A stretch of DNA of 64,000 nucleotides, from contig CAJUBP010000002.1 of the NCBI GenBank assembly GCA_910584585.1, positions 144,107 to 208,106 on the forward strand, given 5' to 3'. Positions 25,213 to 32,672 of this stretch are shown piece after piece; position 1 is the stretch's first letter; each line of letters begins with the position of its first letter. The notes under the pieces are model-generated. The model searched no databases, was not told where the DNA came from, and saw only the letters and a list, made by a program, of their open reading frames with translations. Source of the stretch: an uncultured Lachnospiraceae bacterium. GTDB lineage: Bacteria; Bacillota; Clostridia; Lachnospirales; Lachnospiraceae. The position numbers and the translations under genes are program-made.

Positions 25213-25995
25213 TTAAAGTTCCTTGTTCATGCACATATGATATAGTACAGTAAATGGATCTGTATTGTCGGAACGTGAATACTTTGTTTCCCAATTTTTC
25301 AAATCATCTACAGTAATATTTATCATTTCTTTTAAGTTGGGGGTAAATTCTATCTTATTTTTAAATTCTAATAATCCATGCTCAAGTGCGGCTTTAGGAA
25401 TCTTATCTTTCTTTCGTATTAAACTTGCCACATTTAATTCGTAATAGAGCCAGGGAGATTCTGTTTTTTTGTTTATATTGATGGAACAAGGCGTATTGAG
25501 AAAAAACATACATTCACATTTATCAATCATTGTCATCAGAGCTGAAGTTAACATCATATGAACGTAGGATAAATTATATGAAAAATCATTGCAATCACAT
25601 CCATTACAGTAGCCAGAGCCTGTTTGACTGCAATCATTAAGAGCCTTATTTAATTCATCTATGTGGCCCCAGACACAGGAGTCGATGAAGGAACATATAT
25701 TAAATTTTGCTTTCAAATAACCCGCTAATTTTACAGCAATATCTTTATCATTGTGTGAATGGGAAATAAAAATAAAATTATCATAACCAGAAAATTCATG
25801 CGGAAACCACATGTTTTGCAATGTATCTCCGTTGATGGAATCTTCACTGAGTATTTGCTTTAAATTTTCGAGTGAATATTTTTTAAGATCTGTATATAGT
25901 TGCAATCCATATTCGTAGTATAAATTTTCTTCACTAATTTCGTATCGATTGAGCATATCAATATTATTAAGAGTTAAGTTGAAACCTGCATACAT
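25213..25995 (-). CDS. TIR-domain protein of the Thoeris-like operon
   Basis: This 260-residue protein has an N-terminal helical region (1-70) and a TIR domain (about 72-200). The first strand and loop are NFIFISHSHNDKDIAVKLAGYL. A strand around ECMFFLN follows, and the catalytic-glutamate motif is SPWLYYELNVASL with Glu186. Between them is an unusual Cys-rich insertion (residues 122-137, with C-x7-C-x2-C-x-C spacing) that could bind a metal. TIR domains of this type cleave NAD or make cyclic ADP-ribose isomers. It is the last gene of the operon, 26 bp after the TIR-SLOG gene, with ggaaggag upstream. It is probably a second signal-producing TIR; specificity unknown. Confidence 0.8.
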   Translation of the reverse strand: MYAGFNLTLNNIDMLNRYEISEENLYYEYGLQLYTDLKKYSLENLKQILSEDSINGDTLQNMWFPHEFSGYDNFIFISHSHNDKDIAVKLAGYLKAKFNICSFIDSCVWGHIDELNKALNDCSQTGSGYCNGCDCNDFSYNLSYVHMMLTSALMTMIDKCECMFFLNTPCSININKKTESPWLYYELNVASLIRKKDKIPKAALEHGLLEFKNKIEFTPNLKEMINITVDDLKNWETKYSRSDNTDPFTVLYHMCMNKEL

Positions 25996-26021
25996 TTTCT
26001 TGTATATATCTCCTTCCTTGT

Positions 26022-27860
26022 TTATCCTATTGTATTTAATAACCGCCGAATCATCAAGCGATGATTTACATTATAAAACAGACGTTCATTCAAATCCTTA
26101 TCCCAGGAATTTAATTCGGACCAGCCATCTTTTTGAATCATTTCATAAGCGTATTCGCTGGAGCGTCCTCCTACTGTTCCCACTAAAGCGACAGGAATAT
26201 CCATGCGCCTTGCCAGTTTTGCTTCTATGTCCACTCCTTGCTGGGATTTGTCTTTTTTTATTTTTCCGCCGAGGCAAATTAACAGTTCGCTTTTTTTGCC
26301 GCAAATCATATTCTCGCGCATATCCTGCAATCCGTCTGAAAGTATAAGCGTGCATTTTTCTTCCAATTCTTCTTGATTATATTCATGAAGATATGCTTTA
26401 TCCATGTGCATTTCAATGGAATACTTGATATCTGACGCATATAATTTCCCTATGTCAAAGATAAGTTTTTGAAAGGTTGGGTGCGCTCCGAAGACCAATG
26501 TATATCCGCTTTTAATGATTTCCCTGGAGTATACCAGGACTGCTTCTAATAAAGAAGTCTTGTAAATTTCATCACAGTCGGGGAAAGCTCCTGAGAGAAT
26601 AATTCTCTTATTGCGTTTTTGGCGTTTCATGCCGGACACATTTTCAAGATTCATAATATAATCATCAAAATTTTCTTCTGTTACTTTTTCGTCGCCTATG
26701 GATTTTTTTCTTTGACCATGGTTGGAAAGCAGGAATAGACGGTCGCTTTTTTCGTATTTATTTTCTTGTTTTACCTTTTGAATAAACTTGTCTATGTCAT
26801 TTTTTTGAGGATTTCTTCCAAAGCATTGAACATAATGTCTTTTAATTCCTTTGTCATAGATATCCTTTGTTTGTTCTTTATACTCTATTTCATAGGCCAA
26901 TATGGCATTTTCATCGCCTGTCAATTTGATCCTTTTTGCATCGTCTAAATCTCTTAGACATTCAATGTGGGAGAATACTTGATTAGATGAGTTCATGATA
27001 AGCTGAAAACATTTTTCTTCAATTTCATCTGCAATCTCAATTAATCGTTCCTGGCAGTCAAACTCTTCACTTTTATAATGGAGTATGGGATGCTCTCCGG
27101 GACGTATTTCCATATTGGAATAAGAGGCATTATCAATTTGAATCCACAAAATAGGAATATCATAAATGAGCGCATAGCACAACTCTTTCATGATGTAGGG
27201 GGAATTCTGAGCTTCTTTTGTTTGCAAAAATATCAGCACATCGCTCATGGCGAGATTTATATCAATATCCTTTTGCGCGTCGTCTCCTACCTTTACATGA
27301 ACCACATCACGGTACACGTTACGTTCCCTTGTTAATTGCTTTAGTTCATCTGCAAGTTTTGCTGCTATATGTTCTCCGTCACTACGCCGGTGGCTGATAA
27401 AATATAAAACTTCATCGCGATAGAGCGGAGATAGAGTTTGGGCAATAATTTTTCTGGTAAAAATCTGGGCAATCGCTCTCATGTTGTTTTTCAGCGGGTT
27501 TCGGTTCTCATTCCGGCAGGATACATCAAAACTCTGTTTATCGGACACTGGTGCTGGGGGACGTCTGCATTCTGGATTTTTTTCCATAGCAATTGCCCAT
27601 ATCCTGCTTTGAACATTCGTGTATTTTTTTATTAATTTGAGAAAATTATTATGATAAGTGCCTTTTTCCGAATTGAAAAAAATTAAAATATCATTAGCAG
27701 TGGCAGTGTCTTCCAAAAGCTGGGCTATTTGAAAATCTGTTGAAATATATAATTTGTTTGTCACATAAGTATCTAAAATTTCACAGCATGACGCAAAAAA
27801 AGTATTTGCATTGTCAACCGTTTGCATTGTCAATTGTGGTTTGCAAAAGATTACTCTCAT
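26022..27860 (-). CDS. TIR-SLOG protein (putative signal-gated NADase effector)
   Basis: This 612-residue protein has an unassigned N-terminal alpha/beta region (1-145), a TIR domain (about 148-245) and a C-terminal SLOG domain (about 418-572). The TIR begins VLYFISHRRSDGEHIAAKLA and has the catalytic motif SPYIMKELCYAL with Glu226. The SLOG region shows RIILSGAFPDCDE, GYTLVFGAHPTF, LLICLGGK, GVDIEAKLARRMDIPVAL. In type I Thoeris a SLOG domain on ThsA binds the TIR-made cADPR isomer and turns on a SIR2 NADase; here a TIR would be the enzyme that is turned on. The start is ATG 27860 (ggaggag site, inside the truncated Nmad2 ORF); the longer upstream frame is a shadow. Confidence 0.82.
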   Translation of the reverse strand: MRVIFCKPQLTMQTVDNANTFFASCCEILDTYVTNKLYISTDFQIAQLLEDTATANDILIFFNSEKGTYHNNFLKLIKKYTNVQSRIWAIAMEKNPECRRPPAPVSDKQSFDVSCRNENRNPLKNNMRAIAQIFTRKIIAQTLSPLYRDEVLYFISHRRSDGEHIAAKLADELKQLTRERNVYRDVVHVKVGDDAQKDIDINLAMSDVLIFLQTKEAQNSPYIMKELCYALIYDIPILWIQIDNASYSNMEIRPGEHPILHYKSEEFDCQERLIEIADEIEEKCFQLIMNSSNQVFSHIECLRDLDDAKRIKLTGDENAILAYEIEYKEQTKDIYDKGIKRHYVQCFGRNPQKNDIDKFIQKVKQENKYEKSDRLFLLSNHGQRKKSIGDEKVTEENFDDYIMNLENVSGMKRQKRNKRIILSGAFPDCDEIYKTSLLEAVLVYSREIIKSGYTLVFGAHPTFQKLIFDIGKLYASDIKYSIEMHMDKAYLHEYNQEELEEKCTLILSDGLQDMRENMICGKKSELLICLGGKIKKDKSQQGVDIEAKLARRMDIPVALVGTVGGRSSEYAYEMIQKDGWSELNSWDKDLNERLFYNVNHRLMIRRLLNTIG

Positions 27861-28059
27861 GTTTCTCCTCCATAGTGAATAAATATTCCATTTTCTCTGA
27901 TGTAATTGCAGTACGTGCGGATCCAAAGGCACCGATCCAGTCTCCAATCTGAGCGTTTTTTCGTATTTTTTGTTTACAAGTTGCCAATGTACAGTATCCA
28001 AAATAAGGATTGGGGGCAAAACCATAATCTCTCGGTATTACATATGAGTAAAACCTCAT
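27814..28059 (-). CDS. truncated Nmad2-like protein (81 aa)
   Basis: The first ~50 residues match the start of Nmad2 (nucleotide modification associated domain 2) proteins: FYSYVIPRDYGFAPNPYFGY, CTLATCKQKIRK, then A-Q-I-G-D-W. Full proteins of this family are well over 200 residues, so this one is cut to its N-terminal part. It has a good aggag site and ATG (28059), starts 13 bp after the ThsB-like stop, and its 3' end overlaps the start and ribosome site of the TIR-SLOG gene by 47 bp. It may be a remnant kept for translational coupling, or a working small protein. Functions of Nmad2 are only predicted. Confidence 0.65.
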   Translation of the reverse strand: MRFYSYVIPRDYGFAPNPYFGYCTLATCKQKIRKNAQIGDWIGAFGSARTAITSEKMEYLFTMEEKHESNLLQTTIDNANG

Positions 28060-28071
28060 AAAGCATCACTC

Positions 28072-28554
28072 CTAACAAGTAAAGTGTGGTATGTTAAACG
28101 GATTACTAACTTGTGGGGTTCCATCTGGGTTTTCCCATTCCATATTTTCTCCATTAATTGCTCTTACGATTTTATTCCCATTCCATCCCACCAGATTATG
28201 TCCATGCTCATATAATTCTGATGGAATATCCTCTTCTTTAGCTCCTTGTAAAAAAACGCCGACAATCCTTTTGCCCATTTCGGCAGCCGTTTTTATTTCC
28301 CAGTTCACATAATCGCTTTTTGCTGTATCTTTTCCGATGAGAACTGCTATTGTTCCGGCCCATTTCATTTGAGGTTTTATCAGTTCCTGTTTGATGTATT
28401 GTTCATTATTTGCGTTATTTTTTAACTTATTTTCATAGATGGAACAGTCTCTCATATTAATACCATGTCTGCCTATTAAGTTTTTGAAAGCTATAATTTT
28501 GTCAGCATCGTTATGTTGATGTGATACAAAAATATTTTTAATATCATCCGGCAT
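28072..28554 (-). CDS. thsB: ThsB-like TIR protein (Thoeris)
   Basis: This 160-residue single-domain protein of the ThsB/DUF1863 type is the TIR protein that in Thoeris senses phage and makes a cyclic ADP-ribose signal. Seen here: IFVSHQHNDADKIIAFKNLI at the first strand; AGTIAVLIGKDTAKSDYVNWEI with Glu86 as the expected catalytic residue; then AAEMGKRIVGVFLQG and a late conserved Trp (VGWNG). The length is typical of ThsB. It is the first gene of a four-gene minus-strand operon (ThsB-like, Nmad2 fragment, TIR-SLOG, TIR). The symbol is given by family resemblance; the usual SIR2-SLOG partner ThsA is not present. Confidence 0.8.
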   Translation of the reverse strand: MPDDIKNIFVSHQHNDADKIIAFKNLIGRHGINMRDCSIYENKLKNNANNEQYIKQELIKPQMKWAGTIAVLIGKDTAKSDYVNWEIKTAAEMGKRIVGVFLQGAKEEDIPSELYEHGHNLVGWNGNKIVRAINGENMEWENPDGTPQVSNPFNIPHFTC

Positions 28555-28966
28555 ATTTTATTCCCTCCCTTATGCTTTTTTTATACAAGATATTTTTGAA
28601 ATCTTGTTAAATGTTCTCTTTTATGTTCTTATATTTTATTAGAAAAATATATAAACGTTAGTGACTAAGGCATTGTGGCGTAATAGTGAAAATGAGGTGG
28701 AATTTCTGAAATATTTTTGGGAGTTGTGAATCTAATGTGATAAAAAACAAGACAAAATAGATCCCTCTTTATTATATTATACCCCTTCTTTTTAGACTAT
28801 AACAAAAAAGACTGTTGCAGTCAAGGCGGTGAAAGTTTTTTTAAATTAAAAAATCAATAAAAAGATGGTGCAAATTCCATATTAGTGTGTTATCATAAAA
28901 CCATTAAAGTAATTAATTGGGAATAACGGAAAATAGCGTAATGGAGTAAAATGATGGGAGAATAAA
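28555..28966. other. divergent A+T-rich intergenic region
   Basis: This separates the Thoeris-like operon (minus) from the HD operon (plus) and must hold both promoters. It is very A+T-rich, so no promoter could be picked out reliably. A phrase with ggcattgtggcg (28669-28680), preceded by atatataa and followed by a gaatttc, resembles the sequence at 25101-25155 on the far side of the TIR operon. No gene was seen. Confidence 0.4.
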
Positions 28967-29059
28967 ATGATTAAAATCAATGATGAATTGTTGTTAAAAC
29001 AGGTAATAAATTTTTGTGATAAAATTGAGAAGGAAGAAGAATTAAGAATTGAGAATTAA
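28967..29059 (+). CDS. 30-codon leader ORF, probable detached 5' end of the HD gene
   Basis: ATG 28967 has a gggag site and reads MIKINDELLLKQVINFCDKI, then Glu/Lys-rich residues, and stops at a TAA (29057-29059) inside a 7-bp tandem repeat. It is exactly in frame with the HD-protein ORF that starts at 29069, with only this stop between them. So the original gene probably began here, and repeat growth put a stop into it. Today it may act as a leader whose translation re-initiates downstream. Confidence 0.5.
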   Translation: MIKINDELLLKQVINFCDKIEKEEELRIEN

Positions 29060-29071
29060 GAATTAAGAATG
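29039..29071 (+). repeat. heptanucleotide tandem repeat at the start of the HD gene
   Basis: Copies run GAATTAA (29039), GAATTGA (29046), GAATTAA (29053), GAATTAA (29060), then partial GAATG. Because 7 is not a multiple of 3, each gain or loss of a copy changes the frame between the ATG at 28967 and the HD ORF. With one copy the two would be fused without a stop; with the present four they are in frame but split by a TAA. Confidence 0.75.
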
Positions 29072-30451
29072 TTTCAGGCTAATGATAAGGCGTTGCCGTT
29101 TTATCCGCTTGATTCAGAGATCAAAAATTATCTTAACATGTTAAAGGAGAAGGGGAAAACAAAAGGGGAAGAAGGCAAATCCAACATTGAATTATCTTAT
29201 GAGTTGAATGGAGAAGTCGATAAATTATGGAATATGTTAATAGAGAAGGCGGTAATATGCCTGTGCTATTTTGATAAAAGAGAGCCATTTATGGAAAATG
29301 GGAAACAGCCATATGTGTACGGATTGGATTCACTAGAGGATTACCATAAGAAATATATTGATTTTGAAAGTGTTTTATATGGAAGTGATGCTTATTATCG
29401 GGATCATGTGTTTCATGTGGTTAGAGTATGGTTGTTGGGTGTATATTTGCTGTTAAATGAAAATACATTTATTACCGGTAAGGGGAAACGGCTGATTGAT
29501 ATTATACATTTTGAAGGAGATAATGAGAAATCGACTAATAGTATTAGAAAAGATGAAATAGACAGTATCTACTCAGGAAAATCAGATAAAAATGGTATTT
29601 TTATTAAAAAAGATGGGATTTTTTATAAAATTTATGAAAGTGATGTAGATGAACAAAGTTATATTGCAATACCATCCAATAGCTTTAGCAGTGAGATAAA
29701 TATCCTTGAAAAAATAAGTATGTGGACTCTGATGGCTTTGTGTCATGATTTAGGATATCCTTTGGAAAAATCGAAAAAAATCTTGACAAAGACTGAGAAT
29801 ATGATGGAAGATTTTGTATCACAGCCGAATATAAGCGGAGATTTGAGGTTTGATGGAACGAGAGATTCTAATAACAAAGATATTATTTTATTTACAAGCA
29901 AAAAGATGAAGGCCACAGATACTGATGGTGAAAAGGCGGCCTATAAAGCCAGTGTTCAAGAAAAATATAAATTTAAATATATGCTTTCTCTGGAATCATT
30001 TGCGCATGGCATCATAAGTTCTATTATTATATATAAGAAATTGAATTATTTTAAAGAGGCGGATAATAATTCGGATCCAAACTATGTTTTTCAGGAAGAA
30101 GACGCACGTCAATTTTATATAAGGAGAGACATTTTAAGGGCTATGGCGTCACATACATGCCAGGACATTTATCATATAGATGTAGCTACTTTTCCTATGC
30201 TTCTTTTTGTGTGTGATGAGTTACAGGAATGGGGAAGAAAGTCATGGAAAAGTATGTATAAAGGGGTGGCAAATAATGCAGTGCGGTTATCTATACAAAC
30301 GTTTCACTCAGATAAAATTGAGTATACAGAAGAAATAGACATGTTTAACGCAGGTAATCAGCAAATCGTAGATAATATTGAGCGTATATTGAAACATCAA
30401 TATATGCTGTATAAAACTACATTCAGAGATGGGCAGGATACGTTTTTGTAA
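29069..30451 (+). CDS. HD-domain phosphohydrolase-like protein
   Basis: This 460-residue soluble protein has HD-superfamily metal-ligand marks spread along it: YYRDHVFHVVRVWLLG (His113/His116), MALCHDLGYPLEKS (the His226-Asp227 pair), MASHTCQDIYH, and a late FVCDELQEWGR. HD enzymes hydrolyse phosphate esters, often of nucleotides. The present ATG has no ribosome site because it lies at the end of a heptanucleotide repeat; the true 5' end was probably at 28967. It overlaps the following SPASM ORF by 23 bp and starts a plus-strand operon divergent from the Thoeris-like genes. A defence role is inferred from location only. Confidence 0.75.
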   Translation: MFQANDKALPFYPLDSEIKNYLNMLKEKGKTKGEEGKSNIELSYELNGEVDKLWNMLIEKAVICLCYFDKREPFMENGKQPYVYGLDSLEDYHKKYIDFESVLYGSDAYYRDHVFHVVRVWLLGVYLLLNENTFITGKGKRLIDIIHFEGDNEKSTNSIRKDEIDSIYSGKSDKNGIFIKKDGIFYKIYESDVDEQSYIAIPSNSFSSEINILEKISMWTLMALCHDLGYPLEKSKKILTKTENMMEDFVSQPNISGDLRFDGTRDSNNKDIILFTSKKMKATDTDGEKAAYKASVQEKYKFKYMLSLESFAHGIISSIIIYKKLNYFKEADNNSDPNYVFQEEDARQFYIRRDILRAMASHTCQDIYHIDVATFPMLLFVCDELQEWGRKSWKSMYKGVANNAVRLSIQTFHSDKIEYTEEIDMFNAGNQQIVDNIERILKHQYMLYKTTFRDGQDTFL

Positions 30452-30983
30452 AAGATTGGATATTTTTACAGAAATACATTTCGTTCCCACTAAAATTAAT
30501 TTAAATCAAATTGATGATTTATTAGATTTTGCTGAAAAAGAGAGCATAAATGCTGTCAGTTTTTTGGGGCTTATACCACATGGGAGGGCGAAAGAGTTCA
30601 AAGATAGCCTATACTTGGATGCAGAAGAAAATGAACAATTAAAACAAAAGTTACATATGTTGGAAAGCAGTCAAGTACGGATAGGCATTCCATTGCAGCA
30701 TGCGGATAGCGAATATAAATGTTATGCAGGCAGAACGAAATTATGCGTTAGGTATGATGGAAAAGTATTTGGATGCGAAGCATTTAAGTACGTTTCCCTA
30801 TTGGATAATAATGGGCATGTGATATGTCCTGATTCAATATACGAAAGAGATTTAATCGATATATATCATAATTCTGCATATTTAAAAAAGGAAAGAAAAT
30901 TTATTGCGGAAAAGATGAGTGAATGCAATTGTGGTGAAAAGTGTCCTGTTCAAAGAATGATGCGGAAAGCAGCAAGTTTTTAA
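30429..30983 (+). CDS. radical-SAM C-terminal/SPASM protein lacking its N-terminal half
   Basis: These 184 residues look like the second half of a radical-SAM/SPASM enzyme. FTEIHFVPTKINLNQIDDLL and SFLGLIPHGRAKEF are typical late-barrel strands, and a SPASM-like auxiliary cluster follows (C-Y-A-G-R-T-K-L-C-V-R-Y-D-G-K-V-F-G-C, then C-N-C-G-E-K-C-P). The N-terminal CxxxCxxC that binds the SAM-cleaving cluster is absent, and the ORF starts inside the HD gene. It is either a 5'-truncated remnant or a stand-alone auxiliary-cluster protein; the preserved overlap and downstream coupling leave both open. Confidence 0.65.
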   Translation: MGRIRFCKRLDIFTEIHFVPTKINLNQIDDLLDFAEKESINAVSFLGLIPHGRAKEFKDSLYLDAEENEQLKQKLHMLESSQVRIGIPLQHADSEYKCYAGRTKLCVRYDGKVFGCEAFKYVSLLDNNGHVICPDSIYERDLIDIYHNSAYLKKERKFIAEKMSECNCGEKCPVQRMMRKAASF

Positions 30984-30989
30984 AAAGTT

Positions 30990-31628
30990 ATGGTTCAAAA
31001 AATTTTTATAGAATTTCAAAAGGTTTTGAAAAATAGAACAATTGATATTATTTGCAGAGGCATTCTGATAGAGGATGTCTCTGTTTTAAATAAGTTTTAT
31101 CAGAAAGAAATGATAGGAAAGGCCTGCCGAGAAGGGTGTCCCAATTATGGAAAAAAATGGAGCTGCCCGCCCTTTTCAAAACCTTATTATGAATTGCTGA
31201 ATGGATATGACAGAATAGTGCTGATAAGCCTTTCGACAGATATGGATGGTTACTTAGACATTAAAAATAAATATACAGCGATAAAGGCTGCAAATGTAAC
31301 ATTAAAGAATATTGTAGAAAAAATTGCGCGGGAAGTTGAAACGGAAATGGATGGATATGCGTTGTTAAGTGGAAGCTGCCGATGCTGCAGACCGTGTGCT
31401 TGTAAAAATCATCAAAAATGTAAACATCCAGATAAAATGCGTTACAGTATAGAAGCAGCTTATCTAAATGTAAAAGACATGTGTAGGGATTTGTTGGGAT
31501 TTGAGCTTTTGTGGTATGAAAAGAAGGTATTGCCAAAATATACTAGTGCAGTTTCTTTGGTTTTTTTTAATGGAGAATTTGAAAAAGAGTCTTTATTAAA
31601 AATTGTAAAAAGTGTGGTGGATAAATAA
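30990..31628 (+). CDS. DUF2284 predicted metal-binding protein
   Basis: This 212-residue protein of the DUF2284 family is rich in cysteines that probably bind metal or Fe-S. The N-terminal motif is GKACREGCPNYGKKWSCPPF; the second cluster is SGSCRCCRPCACKNHQKCKHPDKMRYSIEA. No reaction is established for the family. The ATG follows the SPASM ORF by 6 bp, so the two Cys-rich proteins are co-transcribed with the HD gene. The grouping suggests a redox or radical-based chemistry module, which is inference. Confidence 0.85.
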   Translation: MVQKIFIEFQKVLKNRTIDIICRGILIEDVSVLNKFYQKEMIGKACREGCPNYGKKWSCPPFSKPYYELLNGYDRIVLISLSTDMDGYLDIKNKYTAIKAANVTLKNIVEKIAREVETEMDGYALLSGSCRCCRPCACKNHQKCKHPDKMRYSIEAAYLNVKDMCRDLLGFELLWYEKKVLPKYTSAVSLVFFNGEFEKESLLKIVKSVVDK

Positions 31629-32009
31629 AGTTTAATATAATGCAGGAAAAGCAAAACAAAAGGGGAAAAAGATGTGCCAAGAATACACAATAAGCCTGCA
31701 AAATCTGGCATTACGGGTAGGCGACAGGCATAAAGGCAGGAAACTGGAAGACTGCATGGCGCCTCTGCGGGAGTATTATTGAAGGCCAGAGACGGAAGAG
31801 AGAACAAGAGCAGGCATCCTCTGCCTGTTGGCTCAAATTCGGTGTGGCTATTTTAAAAAATGAAATAGAATGGTGGACGATGGCAGAGGCGAAAGGGAAA
31901 GTGGAGAAGCTTTTCTGAGTGAACAATCTATATTTCGATACACAGGAAAGCCAACGATTCGCGGGCGTCCTTAGTGAAGGCAAAATCCACTGCTGATGGA
32001 TTGTTCGCT
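31629..32009. other. intergenic region with short coding-like fragments
   Basis: No full gene is present. A 36-codon ORF at 31672-31782 has an aggggaaaaag site and reads MCQEYTISLQNLALRVGDRH before ending at TGA. A second plus-strand fragment near 31850-31918 reads ILKNEIEWWTMAEAKGKVEK and then stops. Both look like debris of one lost gene. The flanking operons converge here. Confidence 0.4.
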
Positions 32010-32672
32010 CTAAACCTTTTCCAAAATCCTTCTTAGCCAGTCAGCCGCCTTGTCTGCAAAGGGAATATGCCTTTTGCAGAATTTTGTGATTTCAGGATGG
32101 ATTTCAAAAAAGTAAAACCAGGCAAGAAGAAAAACCGCCCCGTACAAAACAGTATCGCAGATCCGGGAAAGCATGGAACTTTGCGGAGGATAAGCCCATT
32201 CCCTATAAATGCGCAGGGTATTTATTGCCGTAAAGAAAACAGGCATGAACATTTTGTAAAACAAATCGATCAAATTTAAAACCGCAGGATAATCCTGCCG
32301 GTAGTGGCTGCTCTCCCGGGCAAGCTCCCAGGTATCCAGAGAATGGGACAGAGCCTGTTCCAGCTGTTCCAGATATGGGTACTGCCGTTCGATGTAGAGC
32401 ATGTCCTGAACGTAGCGGATGAAGATGTAAATAATTACAATCCACAGCAAAGTCTGCAGGATCACAGTTCCGGATGACAATGGAAAGCCAAGCCGCTCCT
32501 GGATTCCGCTTTGTAAAAGCTCAAAAGCTTTTTCCGGCCGGATTGAGATAAAAAATGACAATGCTTCCAACAGGCAGAGGATCAGAAAGTTTTTATTTCT
32601 TCTGGCCTGGGCCTCTTTGGATAACTGGTAAGTTTCTTTGTAATGGTCATACAGGATATCAATGGAATTCAT
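32010..32672 (-). CDS. four-helix membrane protein paired with tandem-TIR protein
   Basis: This 220-residue integral membrane protein starts with an amphipathic segment (YKETYQLSKEAQARRNKNFL). Hydrophobic spans follow at about 28-45, 68-88, 140-158 and 180-200, separated by a charged helical loop, and a basic amphipathic tail closes it. The N-terminal pattern recalls SLATT-type membrane effectors of nucleotide-signalling systems, but I am not certain of the family. Its ATG lies inside the 3' end of the tandem-TIR gene (14-bp overlap), which ties the two together. A pore-forming or membrane-disrupting effector is a reasonable hypothesis. Confidence 0.7.
   Translation of the reverse strand: MNSIDILYDHYKETYQLSKEAQARRNKNFLILCLLEALSFFISIRPEKAFELLQSGIQERLGFPLSSGTVILQTLLWIVIIYIFIRYVQDMLYIERQYPYLEQLEQALSHSLDTWELARESSHYRQDYPAVLNLIDLFYKMFMPVFFTAINTLRIYREWAYPPQSSMLSRICDTVLYGAVFLLAWFYFFEIHPEITKFCKRHIPFADKAADWLRRILEKV

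Noticed and set aside
25213..28554. canonical type I or type II Thoeris
   Set aside because: No SIR2-SLOG or Macro-TM ThsA gene was seen in or beside the operon; the SLOG domain is fused to a TIR instead.
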